A stretch of DNA of 64,000 nucleotides from Bin87 sp963666865 (lineage in GTDB: Bacteria; Chloroflexota; Dehalococcoidia; Lucifugimonadales; UBA3495): positions 2,542,001 to 2,606,000 of the forward strand of contig OY763072.1 in NCBI GenBank assembly GCA_963666865.1. The letters are read 5' to 3'. Shown here piece by piece: positions 54,019 to 63,256 of the stretch (the first letter of the stretch is position 1; every line of letters starts with the position of its first letter). Made by a program: the position numbers and the translations under genes. The notes under the pieces are model-generated. The model was not told where the DNA came from. It searched no databases and saw only the letters and a list, made by a program, of their open reading frames with translations.

Positions 54019-56837
54019 ACCCATTTGTCACACACCCTCTTAGTCAAACTAGGGTCGTCCAGGGTCCAACGGTGCCTATTTAGCAGGACCTGAGGAATTT
54101 CCTGGGTTTCGGTTTGCCTTAGTAAATTGTCGATGCTTTGTAGGGCGGTACGCACATTTTCGGGGGTTATCGCAACCCCTTCGTTCGTCAACCGGTCTCT
54201 GATGTCGGCCGAGAGGCTGGTGACGTTAATCTTGTGGTCCTCACAGGCGTGGTTACGACTGCCCACAAGGACAGCCGGATAGGCCTCGACCACCCTACCG
54301 TTCGCCCGGAAGATAGGTAAGTCACCGAAATCGATTATTCGCTGTATCCGAAGCTCACTCGGCAAGTATTCGCGTATCCCGTCGCCGTAACCCGCGTGCA
54401 TGAATTTGTCGCTAGTGACGAACGCTAGCCATCCACCCGGCTTTAGAATCTGCAATGCTCGTGCGTAAAACGAAACGAGGACGTCCGCGGTGCCTCTGTA
54501 CACCTCGGGGAATGAGTCTCGATGCGATCGCTTGTCCTCGCGAGTTAGTCGCTCTTGCCGGACATATGGCGGGTTTCCCAACACTATATCGAACCCGGGT
54601 TTTCCGTCGCCTTGACGCAAGATGTCGGGAAATGCAATAGGCCAAAGGAACGGTTTCTGGACTAGGGTGTAATCACAGTCGTCAACTAGCTCCAGCAGGT
54701 CTTGGAGTTGGTTCACTTGCTCTTGAGCCCGCGTAGCCGAGTGGCGCCCAGCGCTGATCCCTCGTTGGAGTTGCAAATGGTCCCTGGCTTTACTCAGTGC
54801 GTCGGTCAATTGCAATCGTATGATCTCTCGTTGGTGTTCCGCTATCGAACTACGCAGTTTCTGTAGTTGGATGGGACTGCGGTGAGTCTGGTGAAACTCT
54901 GCCTTGAGCTCGTCGATGCCTCCCTCAAGTCTTGTTAATTCGCGTTGTAAACCGAGGTCATATTGGATTCCTTGAGGTGGCGGCCAGGATTCTCTAAATG
55001 TGATCCCGACTACCCGATCCACGAGAGAATCGCCACATACTATGCGAAAATCTAGATTTGGCAACGCCCAGAAATGGCCCTGTTCAGGCGGCTCCGGCAT
55101 ATCTAGCACTATCGAGAGCCACAACCGAAGTTGACAGATCTCAACTGCCTCGGGATTATTATCAACTCCGTGTAGGATATTCGTTACAATTTGACTTTTC
55201 CATCGGCTAACAAGGTTGTAAAGCCTCTCCAATGGGACATGAGGCTCCTGCAGAGACAGCAAACCGCGCTTTAACAACAGGATCTCTTGTAACATCCCCA
55301 GCAAAAACGCTCCGGAACCAACAGCCGGGTCACAAACCTTCAAGGAATCCAAGGAGCGCGCCAAGTTGTCAGTTACGGCTTTATCGGGGACATCCTCGCA
55401 GCCGTGGTCGTCTTGCGACCCGGTCGCACGTCGTCGAAGCGCGTCCAAAGTGGATTTGGTCAGATCTGTCACTTCGTTTTGCAGGTAGCCATCTAGGGCT
55501 TCCCTGCACATGAAGTGAACCACCTCGCGAGGCGTGTAATAGGTCCCGGTTTGTCGACGCTTTCCCTCTTGGTGAAGGTTCTCAAATACTCGCCCCAACA
55601 TTTCTGGATCGGGATCAACCGATTGGTCATCAGCGGTAGATTCTCGGGTCGTGAAACGATACTTCTGGAGGATCCCTAGCAGCGACGCAGCTTCGTTGGA
55701 ATCGAACACTCTGTCGGGCAAACCAAAATCGCCGCCTGCTTCTATCTTGTCCTCCAAAGCATTTGTCCTGAACAACCCTCCGTTGAGGTAGGGCACATGG
55801 CCTAATATGTCGTGTCGGTCGCTGCTGTATCTACCAGTAGCCATCGCTTCGAAAAACAAAGGCCGCAATACCCCGCTATAGTATTCCCGGGAGGACGTAT
55901 TCCGGTGCCTTCCCCAAAGCCCAATCAGGTAATCACGTGGTCCCGCTCCGTTCGGTTCCCCGAGCCAACCCTTGGCCTGCAGGAACCAGAGGAACAGGAC
56001 CCGTCCCATCTGACGTGTAGCCCAAGCGCGCGCTTCGTAGTCAGTAAGATCCTGTATGACGCGGTGGTTGGGATTGTGACTGCGCAGTGCCCCAGCCATG
56101 TTGTCCCGGACAAGGGAATATTCCCGGTAGAATTGGGTCGAAACCCGTTCTATACTAAATTGGGCTTGCCATCTCCGAGGAACGTCCAGCAGGGTTGGTT
56201 GCCTAGGAATGCGCAGGTCATTCAGGAGGCTACAGTGGAAATCGGAAGGGTTTTCCAAGCTAAGAGTCGCCCGAGTGATGCTTATCTGTTGGTCACCTAT
56301 ACCGGCTTGTGGTGGAGTTTGTGCGCGGGGAAGTATCAGTTCAACCTCGTCGCGGTCGTCTGCATCCGGGGGTGCCAGGAAAGCCAAATTCCCTCGCTCC
56401 GAGACTTGCTCCAACAACGCTTGGCCGGTACGGTGTCGCGCAATTTCTCTTTCAGTCGAAGACCGACCCCAGTTTGCTAAAACGGCTACCCACAAGCCGA
56501 ATCTGTCCGTTCCCTTGTTCTGCACTTCTACTCGATAGAGTTGCTTCACCCCGAATTTAAAATGGCTGTCGTCAACGCCGAAGAACTGACGTAAACGGGG
56601 GGCTTGGTCAGGCTTCAATTCGTCGATAGGTTCTGAGACCGGCTCGAACCCTAGGAAACTCGAAAGCACGTCAGCGCGGTGCGGGTTTCCGCCGAATTGT
56701 TGGAACGCATGGCGCGCGAGTTCGATGTTGACCATGATTCAAGGGTTCCGCTTACTTGTGCGCGGTGGCCTATTATAGCCCATTTGGGGCCACCGCCCCT
56801 GCGATGAGCAATCCGGGTAGAGGCGATTTCGCCACTC

Positions 56838-56938
56838 CAGATGGCCTTGCCCGAAAAGTCGATGCTGCCCCAAAAGTGGGATAGTTGCCCCAAAAGTCGT
56901 CATCCTGCCCAAAAACTCTTCGATTTAGCCCGAATCCA
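56838..56938. repeat. Degenerate ~20-bp tandem repeat upstream of the methylase gene
   Basis: Five units of 19-21 bp start with AT and carry a TGCCC(C)AAAAGT core: CTTGCCCGAAAAGTCG, GCTGCCCCAAAAGTGGG, AGTTGCCCCAAAAGTCG, CCTGCCCAAAAACTC and TTAGCCCGAATCC. They lie 100-200 bp before the methylase start, a place where restriction-modification regulators often bind direct repeats. No other gene is supported between 56736 and 57192. Confidence 0.6.
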
Positions 56939-57192
56939 CCGATGCGACGCGGCGGGGCTGGTCAGACGAGGAATGAGGGGTCAGGGAGCGGGTTGGCGAG
57001 GATCTGATGCCGTTGAGATGGACGATGCGGAGTGGGGGACACACTCCGGGAAGATGTTGGCGACCTGTGGTAGCTGGGCTGGGAGCGATTTTCAGCGCAT
57101 ATCGCAGGCGGAGGCCGTCAGGAGTCCAGCCTGGGCGCTGCTGGGCCAGGCGTGGGGCATCATGGTGGACAGGTCAAACGCCGCCGTCGGCG

Positions 57193-58526
57193 TCAGGAAG
57201 GAAGAGGCAGTGTGCGCAATCGGGCCAGGGCGCTGCTGAACTGGTTTTGCCAGGGCCAGTCCTGGGGGAGATGCAGGGTGAGACGGCGGGCTTTGCGGGT
57301 GAGGCGTCCGGCCAGGGAGAAGAAACGTTACCGGAGGGTCTTGGTGGTGGCCACCGGCTCGCCCAGCCCGACACGTGTTGTCCAGCGGGCGAGGTTATGG
57401 GCGATGGCCTGCATGGCTAGCCAGGCGGCGTTGGCGGGGAAGCGTCCCGAGGCCAGGTGGTTGAGGCCCAAGCCGTACTTGAGGTCGCGGATGGCGTTCT
57501 CGATCTCGGCGTGGCGGCGATGATCAGCCTCCAGATCCAGGGTGTCGCCCTCACGGTCGGTGATGAAGGCATGGTATCTGTATTTGGTAAGCAGGGCCAA
57601 CTGGGAGCCGGGCGTGGGCGTTACCCGGCGGACGATGAGCCGCACCGGTACAGCGTCGGGTTCATTGGCGAAGGGTGTGTAGCTGGTCTCGGCCACGTCG
57701 GCCGCGCCTTCCATCCAGTACGGAATGGGCATTCACTCCGTCTCGGGTATGGCCTCGATGATGTTCCGCACGCTTGGGTGCTGGCCGATGGTGATGGAGA
57801 AGCGGACTTTCGTCTTCCGGCAGGCGGCGACGATGGGGTGGGTGTAGAAGCCGCTGTCGGCCCGCACGGTGAGTTTACCTTTGGCGCCGGCGTAACGCAC
57901 TCGGCTGATGGTCTCGCGCAGGAAATTGGCGGCGCCCCGCGCCGTGTTGGCTCGGCCTTTGCGCAGCCGCGACATCAGCACGTCGCCCGTTCCAGCGACA
58001 ACAGCGAGGAGCGGGTGATAGCCCCGTTGGCCGGCATAGTTGTGACGCTGTGCGCCTTCCTTGGCCAGACCGTAAGTCTCGTCCGCCTGCGGCGGATGGA
58101 GTCCAGGTCAATGGTCAACGGCTCGTCGCCAGGACCTGCCCCTGCGCCCCAGGCTCGCGCCAGCACCTCCCGGCTCACCCGATCCAACTGGCGCATATGG
58201 CCCCACCGGAAACTCCTCAGGAAGGTCCCCAAGGTGGACGGCGCCTTCACGGCGTAGCCTAGCACCTGCTCGGTCTCGCCAGCCCGCAGCGCGTCGGCAT
58301 CGTCGATGCAGTCACCACCAGCCAGGGCCGAGGCCACCAGCGTCATCAACTTGTCGCCCCGCATTTGCCCGACCCGGTGCATCTCCCAGGTCAACGCAGC
58401 TCTCCACCAACTCGCCCAGCCCCAGGTGGTGGGCCAGGGTGACCGGCAAAAGCAGCCCGAATTGGCCACCAGGCGCTGATCATCGAAGGCGATTTGGATG
58501 CGGTCGGGGTCGTTGCGTGGTAGCAT
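57193..58526 (-). pseudogene. IS1380-family transposase, broken
   Basis: The start reads PRNDPDRIQIAFDDQRLVAN. After a frameshift comes LMTLVASALAGGDCIDDADA and DEPLTIDLDS, then a palindrome where the family has T-I-C-E-T-Y-G. Another frame gives RANTARGAANFLRETISRVR, then VRADSGFYTHPIV with a catalytic Asp, and EAIPETE, followed by TGA where Trp is expected. It resumes with PYWMEGAADVAETSY and HAEIENAIRDLKYGLGLNHL, including the catalytic Glu. A TAA then precedes FFSLAGRLTRKARRLTLHLP. At least two stops and two frameshifts. I could not find the terminal repeats. Confidence 0.82.
58081..58096. repeat. Transposase-embedded palindrome, copy 5
   Basis: GTCCGCCTGCGGCGGA replaces the codons expected between LTIDLDS and ETYGLAKEG in the IS1380-family transposase and shifts the frame. 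Confidence 0.8.
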
Positions 58527-58701
58527 CCGATGCGTGCTCCTCGTTTCAGGGCGGCTTTGTGTTTCAAAAACCATTATCCTCAAAGCCGGGAGCATTTTCT
58601 CATCCGATCACCACGACGCCACACTCATTCTTGCGGTGGATTGGGGCTTAGCCAACCCTTTCAGGCCGGAGTGCTCATACCTTATCTACAGGAGGCTGTG
58701 G

Positions 58702-59265
58702 ATGCCAACCCTGCGCTTCAAGGACACCATCAAGCTCGAAGACAGAGCGACCATATCCGGATGGCTTGGGGACAGTCAGGCCTGGGCGAATACAGCAGTG
58801 ATGCTGGACGAGCACGGTCGCGCCAAACCTGGCGAGAGCGTCCTGAACGCAGACCACAATCAACTGAACGTGGCGCACGTATCCATGGGGATGGCGTTCG
58901 AGTTGGCGTTGAAGGCACTCGCGGTAAGCGAAAGGCGTGGGTTGAGTGGCAAGCACGAAGCAGTCATTAACTACGGTACGTTGAGCCCATCGAGCCAAAA
59001 CAAGGTCGCTCAGGCGATAAAGAAGCATTCGGGCATGTCGGTCCAGGATTACCTTGAGTACCTGGATGAGCGCATGTGCCACCCCTACCGGAAGTACTGG
59101 ATGGTGGACAAACGTGGGTCGGGTCACTTCATGGGCTTCACCAACCCCAACGCTATTCCCTCACTCAGCATCGCTGTCGCCGCGAAGATTCATGGCGAGA
59201 TAGCCGATATGGTCGGGGAGAACGCCTTTCAGAACTGGCAGCGAGGCCAGAGAGTCATAATGTGA
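58702..59265 (+). CDS. Hypothetical protein, possible HEPN-like helical domain
   Basis: The ATG has AGGAGG six bases upstream. The 187-aa product has a short N-terminal beta part (LRFKDTIKLEDRATISGW). A long helical region follows: NVAHVSMGMAFELALKALAV, then GKHEAVINYGTLSPSSQNKV, YLEYLDERMCHPYRKYWM and SIAVAAKIHGEIADMV. The pattern of a membrane-free helical bundle, with HEAVINYG and a late charged R..H segment, recalls HEPN proteins of toxin and defence systems. The canonical R-x4-6-H is not clear, so this is a weak call. It stands alone between two insertion sequences, with no partner gene. Confidence 0.55.
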   Translation: MPTLRFKDTIKLEDRATISGWLGDSQAWANTAVMLDEHGRAKPGESVLNADHNQLNVAHVSMGMAFELALKALAVSERRGLSGKHEAVINYGTLSPSSQNKVAQAIKKHSGMSVQDYLEYLDERMCHPYRKYWMVDKRGSGHFMGFTNPNAIPSLSIAVAAKIHGEIADMVGENAFQNWQRGQRVIM

Positions 59266-59286
59266 CTGGCTCGCCGCCTCCTAGTA

Positions 59287-60501
59287 CTCGGTCAAACTTG
59301 TATCGTCATATGGAAGAAGAAACCGGCCACGGTCGCTATCGTGAGTGGCAAATTGCGGTGCGGGAGGTGCGGCAGCCATGGCTCGGGAGAAATTAGCGGT
59401 ACAGTTGTCGGCGGAGGACCGGACCCAGCTGGAGGGATTGATCCGACGGGGCCAGCACTCGGCGCGGGTCATCAATCGGCGCGCATCCTGCTCAAGACCG
59501 ATGCAGGCTGGAGCGCGTCCCAAGTGGCGGCCGCGCTGGACACGTCGCAGCGCACGGTGTTTCGCACCAAGCGGCGGTACGCCGAGGAGGGATTGGACGG
59601 TGTGCTACACGACCATCCCCAGGCCAACCGGTATCGCAAGCTGGATGATCGGGGCGAAGCCCACCTGATTGCGCTGGCGTGCAGCGACGCTCCGGAAGGC
59701 CATGACCACTGGACCTTACGCCTATTGGCCGACAAGGTGGTGGAGTTGGGCGTGGTGGAGAGCCTGTCATACGAGACGGTGCGCCTCCGGCTCAAAAAAA
59801 CTCCCTCAAGCCCTGGCAAAAGCGCCAGTGGTGCATCTCCCAGATGAACGGGGAGTTTGTGGCGGCTATGGAGGACGTGCTGGATCTGTACGCCGAGCCC
59901 TACGATCCGGACCGGCCGGTGGTGTGCTTCGACGAGACTTCCACGCAATTGCTGGCTGAAGTGCGACAACCGTTGCCCGCCCAGCCGGGACGACCCCGAC
60001 GCCAGGACTACGAGTACCGCCGTGGCGGCACCCGCAACCTCTTCCTGTTCTGCGAGCCACTGGCCGGCTGGCGTCATGTGACCATCACCCAGCGCCGCAC
60101 CATGCAGGACTTCGCCCACCAGATGCAGTGGCTGGTGGACACCGCCTACCCCGACGCCACCGTGACCCGCGTGGTTCTCGACAATCTGAACATCCACCGC
60201 ATGGCCTCTCTCTACGAGACCTTTCCCGCCGCTGAAGCTAGGCGCATCGTGAAGCGTCTCGAGTTTCACCACACGCCCAAACACGCCAGTTGGCTGAACA
60301 TGGCGGAGATCGAATTCAGCGCGTTGAGCCGGGCCTGTCTCAAAGGCAGAAACCCTGACGCTGACGCCCTGCATCGCGCCATCACGGCCTACGAGGCCCG
60401 GCGCAACGCCGCGCGCATCGCTATCAACTGGCGCTTCGGAACCGACGATGCCAGAACCAAACTCCATCGCTTCTATCCCTGCCTTTCCAAGGTTGACTGA
60501 C
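59287..60501 (+). mobile_element. IS630-family element
   Basis: Imperfect ends CTCGGTCAAACTTG (59287) and CAAGGTTGACTGAC (to 60501) match at 11 of 14 positions when inverted. TA lies outside each (59285-59286 and 60502-60503), the target duplication of this family. Two bases later the second IS701 element begins at its CTAG target. Confidence 0.75.
59379..60500 (+). pseudogene. IS630-family transposase, one deletion plus an A7 shift site
   Basis: The start is MAREKLAVQLSAEDRTQLEG. A missing base near 59482 (VINR then ARILLKTDAGW) breaks the frame. The helix-turn-helix part follows (SASQVAAALDTSQRTVFRTK). At 59797 seven A followed by C allow a -1 slip from LRLKK to NSLKPWQKRQWCISQMNGEF, after which the catalytic part is intact: VVCFDETSTQLL, VVLDNLNIHRMASLYE and NMAEIEFSALSRACL. 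Several IS630 members use programmed shifting, so only the first lesion is clearly disabling. Confidence 0.82.
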
Positions 60502-60522
60502 TACTAGTATTACAACGACGGG

Positions 60523-61906
60523 TTAAGGAGGAAGGCCGGAAGCATCGCGACGGAGAGTAGTGCGGCGTTTCTCGTGGGAGCGTCGGGCCCGTTCGTTACG
60601 TTCCTGGACATCTGCCAACCACCCCAGCAGTTCTCGCGGCCCGAACTGCTCTTTGGGCAAGAGTTCACGCACCACTCGGTACACCTGGGGCCGAGTGATC
60701 TGGGGCATCTTTTTCCCCCCAATCCTGTTGCAGGCTCAGCAGGAAAGCCCCGGCCAGCAGGCACATGGTGATGTGGTGGTGCCAACCGGCCCAGGTGCGG
60801 GTCTCGTACTCGTCCAGCCCCACGTCGCTCTTCTCAGTCTCGTCCGCCTCCGGCGGATCGATGCGCCACCTGGAGCCGCCCACATAAGCCAGGGTTTCCA
60901 GGGGCGTGTCCTCGGGAGCGTTGGACAGGTAGTAGCGAGGCTCGCTGCCGTCCAGGTTCTGACGATAGATTGCCCAGAGGATTTCGCCAGGCTTGCGCCG
61001 TTGGGTCACCCGCACCCGTTGGGCGCTGTAGCGGTAGGTGCGCGGTCCCTGGCTGCCTTCGGCCACTGTGATCTCCCGCCAGGCTTCTTCGGGCAACGCC
61101 AGACTGCGTTGGACCATGGTCTGCCGCTCCTCGCGTGAAGGTCTCGGTTTGCGGGGACGGCCGTTACCCTGATACGGCGGCTTGGTCCAGGTGGGCTCCA
61201 GCGGCCATACGGTCATATCGGGACGCACGTCCAAAACGTAGAGCGCTCCAGCCGTCGTCAGGCCGTCCCGCAAGTTCGGCGACATTCCGAATGCGCTATC
61301 CCCAGCTACCCACTGGGCGCTGAGGCGCCCACGGGCCTGGGCCCGCTCCACCATCTCCAGCGCCAACTCCGTCTTGCTGCGGTACTGCCGACGCTCCGCT
61401 GGCACTCCCGCCGCCGCACAGCGCTCCACATCCCCAGTCCATTCCTCCGGCAGATACAGCCGTTTGTCCACCAGCGCTCGGCCCTTGGGCCCCACATGGG
61501 CGAGAAACACCCCAGCCTGACAGTTGGCGATCTTTCCCAACGTCCCACAGTACTGCCGGGCTACTCCCACCGACTTCACCCCCTGCTTGGGAAAGTCGCT
61601 GCCGTCCAGCACCCACACGCCCAAAGGATCCGCCAATCGGGGTCCCAGATACTCCTGCAACCGGCCGATCACCGCATCGTCATCCCAGCGGGCCTCGGTG
61701 AGAAAACGCTGCAGCACCCGCGGCGACGCCGCAACCGCCTCCGACAGGTTTTCCGCATTACGTCGCTCCTGGGACTGCACCAGCAGGGCTTGCAGGTATT
61801 CCTCGCTACGCTCCCGCCACTGCTTGCGACCGAAAACCGACCCGAAGTAAGCGTGAAAATCCTGGAAAGCCTCATTCACCCTCTCCAAAGCTGCCGCGTC
61901 CATCAC
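60523..61906 (-). CDS. IS701-family transposase with a late frameshift
   Basis: The product is intact from MMDAAALERVNEAFQDFHAY through WVLDGSDFPKQGVKSVGVAR (first catalytic Asp), WVAGDSAFGMSPNLRDGL and KSDVGLDEYETRTWAGWHHH to LLSLQQDWGEK. In the run of six G and five A at 60713-60723 the frame must slip by one base to continue MPQITRPQVYRVVRELLPKE and reach the stop at 60523; without the slip it ends at 60665. A palindrome copy sits in frame as DPPEADE before TEKSDVG. The protein may still be active if the shift is a sequence error or programmed. Confidence 0.75.
60842..60857. repeat. Transposase-embedded palindrome, copy 6
   Basis: GTCCGCCTCCGGCGGA lies in the second IS701 transposase before the TEKSDVGLDEYE motif. 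This is the one copy that keeps the reading frame. Confidence 0.8.
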
Positions 61907-61978
61907 CCCGCCTCACCTCCCGAAGCCTCCGATTGCTCAGCCCAATCCTACCACCCTAACCCGTCGTTGTAATACTAG

Positions 61979-62348
61979 CGGTCTGGCCTGCAAAGTCAGT
62001 CGTCAAAAGGCCAGGGTAGAGCGCATGAGGGAAAGGCCGTTTACCCGCAATATTGACGCACGGTGAAGCGCCCTGTGGCAAACCACAGGCTGCACTGCGA
62101 TCATTTTTCGAGCACCGGACGCGCACCTCATCCTGCAGCCCGACTCCACCTCGACCAAGATACAGGTCCAACTCTGCACCTGCCAGCATCGGCCATGGGA
62201 AGCCGCATCGGCTCCGCCGTGCAACACTGCTGTCCGTGCATCAACCGCTCGCGCCGCTGACAAGTCTGCTGGGGGTCGTGTCTGCTCCGGTGAAATCCCC
62301 GGCCTCGGTTGGTTTCGCTGGATAGCCTAACACTGTATCCTCACCGCC
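61979..62348. other. Gap with no supported gene
   Basis: I see no coding frame with a start and ribosome site, no hairpin terminator and no RNA gene here. The channel gene starts at its right edge. Confidence 0.5.
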
Positions 62349-63179
62349 ATGGTAAATCTGGCTAATTTCGCATCCAGGCTGGTCAACGCCACGTGGTTCG
62401 AATACTTCATCATCGAGGTCATCATCGTCAACGGCATCATCCTGGGACTGGAAACTTCGTCCACCATAAGCCGGCTCTACGGCGATTGGCTGTACCTGGG
62501 CAACGACATCGCCCTGGGGGTGTTCATCGTTGAGGCCGTCCTCAAGATGCTGGCTCTGTGGCCCCGGCCGCAGCGTTACTTTCGCGACGGCTGGAACATC
62601 TTCGACTTCCTGATCATCGTCTTCGCCCTGGTGCCGGCCACCGGCCAGTTTGCGATGATCGCCCGCCTGGCCCGGCTGCTGCGCGTCGTGCGCCTGATCT
62701 CGGCCATCCGGGACCTGCGGCTCATCGTCGCGGCGCTGGTGCGCTCCATCCCCAGCGTGGGCCACGTCATCATGCTCATGAGCATCGTGGCCTATATCTA
62801 TGCCATCATGGGATACCACTTGTTCCACGAACACGATCCGGCCCACTGGGGAACCCTGGGCAGATCCCTGCTGACCCTGTTCAACCTCACCACCCTGGAC
62901 AACTGGGTCCAGATCATGAACACCGCGATGGAGCATCACTCGTGGGCGTGGGTGTACTTCGTAAGTTTCGTTGTGATCGGAACATTCGTTGTCATTAACC
63001 TGTTTATTGCAATCATTATCAACAGCTTGGACGAGGCCAAGGCGGAACGGCCGCCAGAAGTGGAAGGCCCGATAACGCAGGAGCAACTGCTGAGCGAACT
63101 CCGAGCCGCGCAAGCCACCTTGGAACGGCTGGAGAAACGGCTGCAAAAAGGCGAGCAGAACGAAAACTCTGTCGATTGA
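62349..63179 (+). CDS. Bacterial voltage-gated cation channel (BacNaV-like) with a TLDNW filter
   Basis: The 276-aa product has the six-helix plan of one channel subunit; four would assemble in the membrane. S1-S3 cover residues ~15-95, with the gating-charge partners ETSS, VEAVLKM and NIFDFLIIV. S4 is ~102-124 with Arg every third residue (MIARLARLLRVVRLISAIRD). S5 is ~136-158, the pore loop LLTLFNLTTLDNWVQIM is ~174-190, and S6 is ~200-228. A C-terminal coiled coil (LLSELRAAQATLERLEKRL) matches the tetramer coil of this family. Asp184 takes the place of the filter Glu (TLESW) of sodium channels. A calcium-permeable or mixed pore is possible. Confidence 0.88.
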   Translation: MVNLANFASRLVNATWFEYFIIEVIIVNGIILGLETSSTISRLYGDWLYLGNDIALGVFIVEAVLKMLALWPRPQRYFRDGWNIFDFLIIVFALVPATGQFAMIARLARLLRVVRLISAIRDLRLIVAALVRSIPSVGHVIMLMSIVAYIYAIMGYHLFHEHDPAHWGTLGRSLLTLFNLTTLDNWVQIMNTAMEHHSWAWVYFVSFVVIGTFVVINLFIAIIINSLDEAKAERPPEVEGPITQEQLLSELRAAQATLERLEKRLQKGEQNENSVD

Positions 63180-63256
63180 AAGATGTTCCGTTTGAAAGTC
63201 GAACTCACTCATGTTGTACCTCCCGCGCTTGCTGCTTGCGGCAAGCGTTTGCTGGT

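Larger units (their letters stand above)
53155..54039 (+). mobile_element. IS5-family insertion sequence inside the methylase gene
   Basis: The ends GAGGGTGTGTGACA (53155) and TGTCACACACCCTC (to 54039) are inverted repeats, continued imperfectly by ATGGG / CCCAT. TTA flanks both ends (53152-53154, 54040-54042), the 3-bp TNA duplication of this family. Removing the element joins the two halves of the methylase frame. Confidence 0.87.
52976..56735 (-). pseudogene. Eco57I/PglX-like DNA methylase (type IIG or BREX-like), split and truncated by insertion sequences
   Basis: From the ATG at 56735 about 898 codons are intact. SAM motif I is DPAVGSGAFLLG near residue 468 and motif IV is GNPPYVRQE near 718, so it is an N6-adenine methylase of the Eco57I class. 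TGTYYTPREVVHFM precedes the methylase core. No PD-(D/E)XK motif is clear in the N-terminal part. An IS5-family element (53155-54039) splits it after SLTK. The frame resumes as KVFQNLMNKGSTFGEFAKGR, then YGLKSGFNEAFIIG, the start of the target-recognition part. After EIIKHCLL the IS701 element follows, and beyond it only GTSDQPIAET remains before TGA at 50571. Most of the recognition domain is gone, so this defence gene is inactive. Confidence 0.85.
60508..61974 (-). mobile_element. Second IS701-family element
   Basis: Inverted ends TATTACAACGACGGGTTA start at 60508 and finish at 61974. CTAG duplicates lie at 60504-60507 and 61975-61978. The element is 1467 bp and holds one transposase gene on the minus strand. 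The ends differ from those of the first IS701 element after TATTACA, so it is a different member of the family. Confidence 0.9.

Noticed and set aside
57100..58620. Terminal inverted repeats for the IS1380 remnant
   Set aside because: I compared both flanks and found no convincing matching ends, so no element boundaries are given.
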